DNA of 34,032 nt. Origin: SAR202 cluster bacterium Io17-Chloro-G7 (GTDB taxonomy: Bacteria > Chloroflexota > Dehalococcoidia > UBA3495). Positions within the stretch are counted from its first letter, which is position 1. Every line of letters begins with the position of its first letter. The position numbers were made by a program, and so were the translations under genes. The stretch lies in NCBI GenBank assembly GCA_002817055.1, contig MUCU01000070.1:1-34032 (forward strand), read 5' to 3'. Positions 33,435-34,032 of the stretch are shown here, one piece after another. The notes beneath the pieces were generated by a model. It saw only the letters and a program-made list of their open reading frames with translations, made no database searches and was not told where the DNA came from.

Positions 33435-33466
33435 ATTGAAAGCTGCGTAATTTGCGAGATTCCACC

Positions 33467-33862
33467 ATGAGCGAACAACCTTCCCAAGGTAACACTGTCT
33501 ACTGGCCCAGAATCAAAGAGATGCTAGATGACTTGATGGCGCGCTGGGAGGTCCGCCGAGGACGCAAGCCTCTTCCCGGCATCCACCGGTACTTTTGGGA
33601 TTCTCCGGAGCAACTGGCCAATGATGTCCTGTCTGGGCTTCGGGCCATAGAACCAGGCGTGCCAGCGCGGGAGACTGCTTTCGTCCGTTCCCTGGCGCGG
33701 AACATCGGCACCTGGGGAAAAATGCCACTTCGTGGCCCCTTTCTTTCGGATGATGAATTGGACGACCTGGTATCGTGGATTGACGCTGGTATGCCGGAAG
33801 GCCCGCCCGACTCGAGCGGCGGACAGACTACGACGGGGAGCGCCTCCGGAACGTCCGCCTAA
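33467..33862 (+). CDS. Hypothetical protein, small and soluble
   Basis: I do not recognise this 131-residue protein. ATG 33467 is chosen over TTG 33452 because it is a standard start. It has no signal peptide or membrane segment. Visible features are a Trp/Arg-rich N-terminal half (RWEVRRGRKPLPGIHRYFWD), an LSDDELDDLVSWIDAGMPEGPPD segment that recalls the helical turn found in cytochrome-like and planctomycete-type domains but has no CxxCH haem motif, and a Ser/Thr/Gly-rich tail. The function is unknown. Its codon use resembles the neighbours, which supports a real gene. Confidence 0.6.
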   Translation: MSEQPSQGNTVYWPRIKEMLDDLMARWEVRRGRKPLPGIHRYFWDSPEQLANDVLSGLRAIEPGVPARETAFVRSLARNIGTWGKMPLRGPFLSDDELDDLVSWIDAGMPEGPPDSSGGQTTTGSASGTSA

Positions 33863-33953
33863 CCTGTACGAAATTGCATTATCGGGGCCGACGACTGAGT
33901 GAATCCCGAGTCGATCCGAAACAATAGAGGGGTTAGCACAGGGCAATCGCGTC

Positions 33954-33982
33954 TTAATGGCAATTTGAAATTTGTATAAAAT
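33954..33982 (+). promoter_or_regulatory. Candidate promoter before the gene at the window end
   Basis: TTAATG (33954-33959), a 17-base spacer and TAAAAT (33977-33982) form a modest sigma70-type match in an AT-rich stretch. Transcription would start about 30 bases before the ATG at 34018. Confidence 0.35.
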
Positions 33983-34017
33983 AGTAGCCATCATGATGGA
34001 ATTGGGGAGGGGTAGTG

Positions 34018-34032
34018 ATGGTTGAGTCGACG
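34018..34032 (+). CDS. Start of a gene that runs out of the window
   Basis: An ATG at 34018 follows GGGGAGGGG about 5 bases upstream and opens a frame of five codons (MVEST) before the window ends. The product cannot be named. The promoter-like sequence ahead supports a true start. Confidence 0.4.

Overview
The window is a gene-dense bacterial chromosome segment, roughly 55-60% GC. It carries the end of a cobalamin-synthesis cluster, CoA-dependent fatty/organic-acid enzymes (a double CaiB/BaiF CoA-transferase, an acyl-CoA dehydrogenase, a crotonase), a threonine/proline-rich HtrA lipoprotein and ComEA/ComEC. This mix suggests a Chloroflexota genome (Dehalococcoidia or SAR202-like). That is an inference from gene content and protein style only; there is no rRNA or other marker here. 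I found no tRNA, rRNA, CRISPR array, IS element or prophage.

Layout. 1-9271 (+): cobalamin block: cbiA (5' end outside the window), cobO, an inserted DUF433/PIN-like toxin-antitoxin pair, cobT, cobS, a tandem CaiB/BaiF protein, cbiB and a CobD/HisC-type PLP enzyme. Together these cover corrin a,c-amidation, adenosylation, aminopropanol-arm attachment and lower-ligand assembly. 9403-13685 (+): a PPOX-family flavin protein, a class III nucleotide cyclase whose N-terminal zinc-finger-like part is cut off by stop codons, and a two-lobed M16 peptidase. 13966-19559 (-): comEA, comEC (frameshifted at a G7 tract), rph and htrA; rph and htrA overlap as ATGA. 19659-22589 (+): ilvE with a good sigma70-type promoter, plsY, a small membrane protein and a PAP2-fold protein lacking the catalytic histidines. 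22737-28220 (-): a single 1827-residue SF1 helicase with DUF4011, Vsr-like nuclease and DUF3320 parts. 28437-30713 (+): cupin, acyl-CoA dehydrogenase and a retropepsin-like protein. 30889-32594 (-): crotonase, a decayed hicA, hicB and a HIT protein with a near-consensus promoter. 32861 to the end (+): moaB, an unknown protein, and the first codons of another gene.

The most notable observations come from reading the gaps and the protein interiors. (1) A hicA toxin behind hicB has lost both its catalytic His (now Tyr) and its C-terminus (amber stop). (2) A cyclase has coding-like sequence upstream in which TGA sits exactly where the fourth Cys of a CxxC...CxxC motif is expected. (3) The C-terminal 58 residues of ComEC continue in another frame after a G7 run. 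(4) The large helicase carries a gapless duplication of about 220 residues (about 36% identity by hand count over 185 positions), one copy N-terminal to DUF4011 and one inserted between the Walker motifs. (5) In the CaiB tandem protein only the second half keeps the catalytic Asp. The helicase is the best candidate for an undescribed function (possible single-gene nucleic-acid defence), but no recognisable defence partners flank it.
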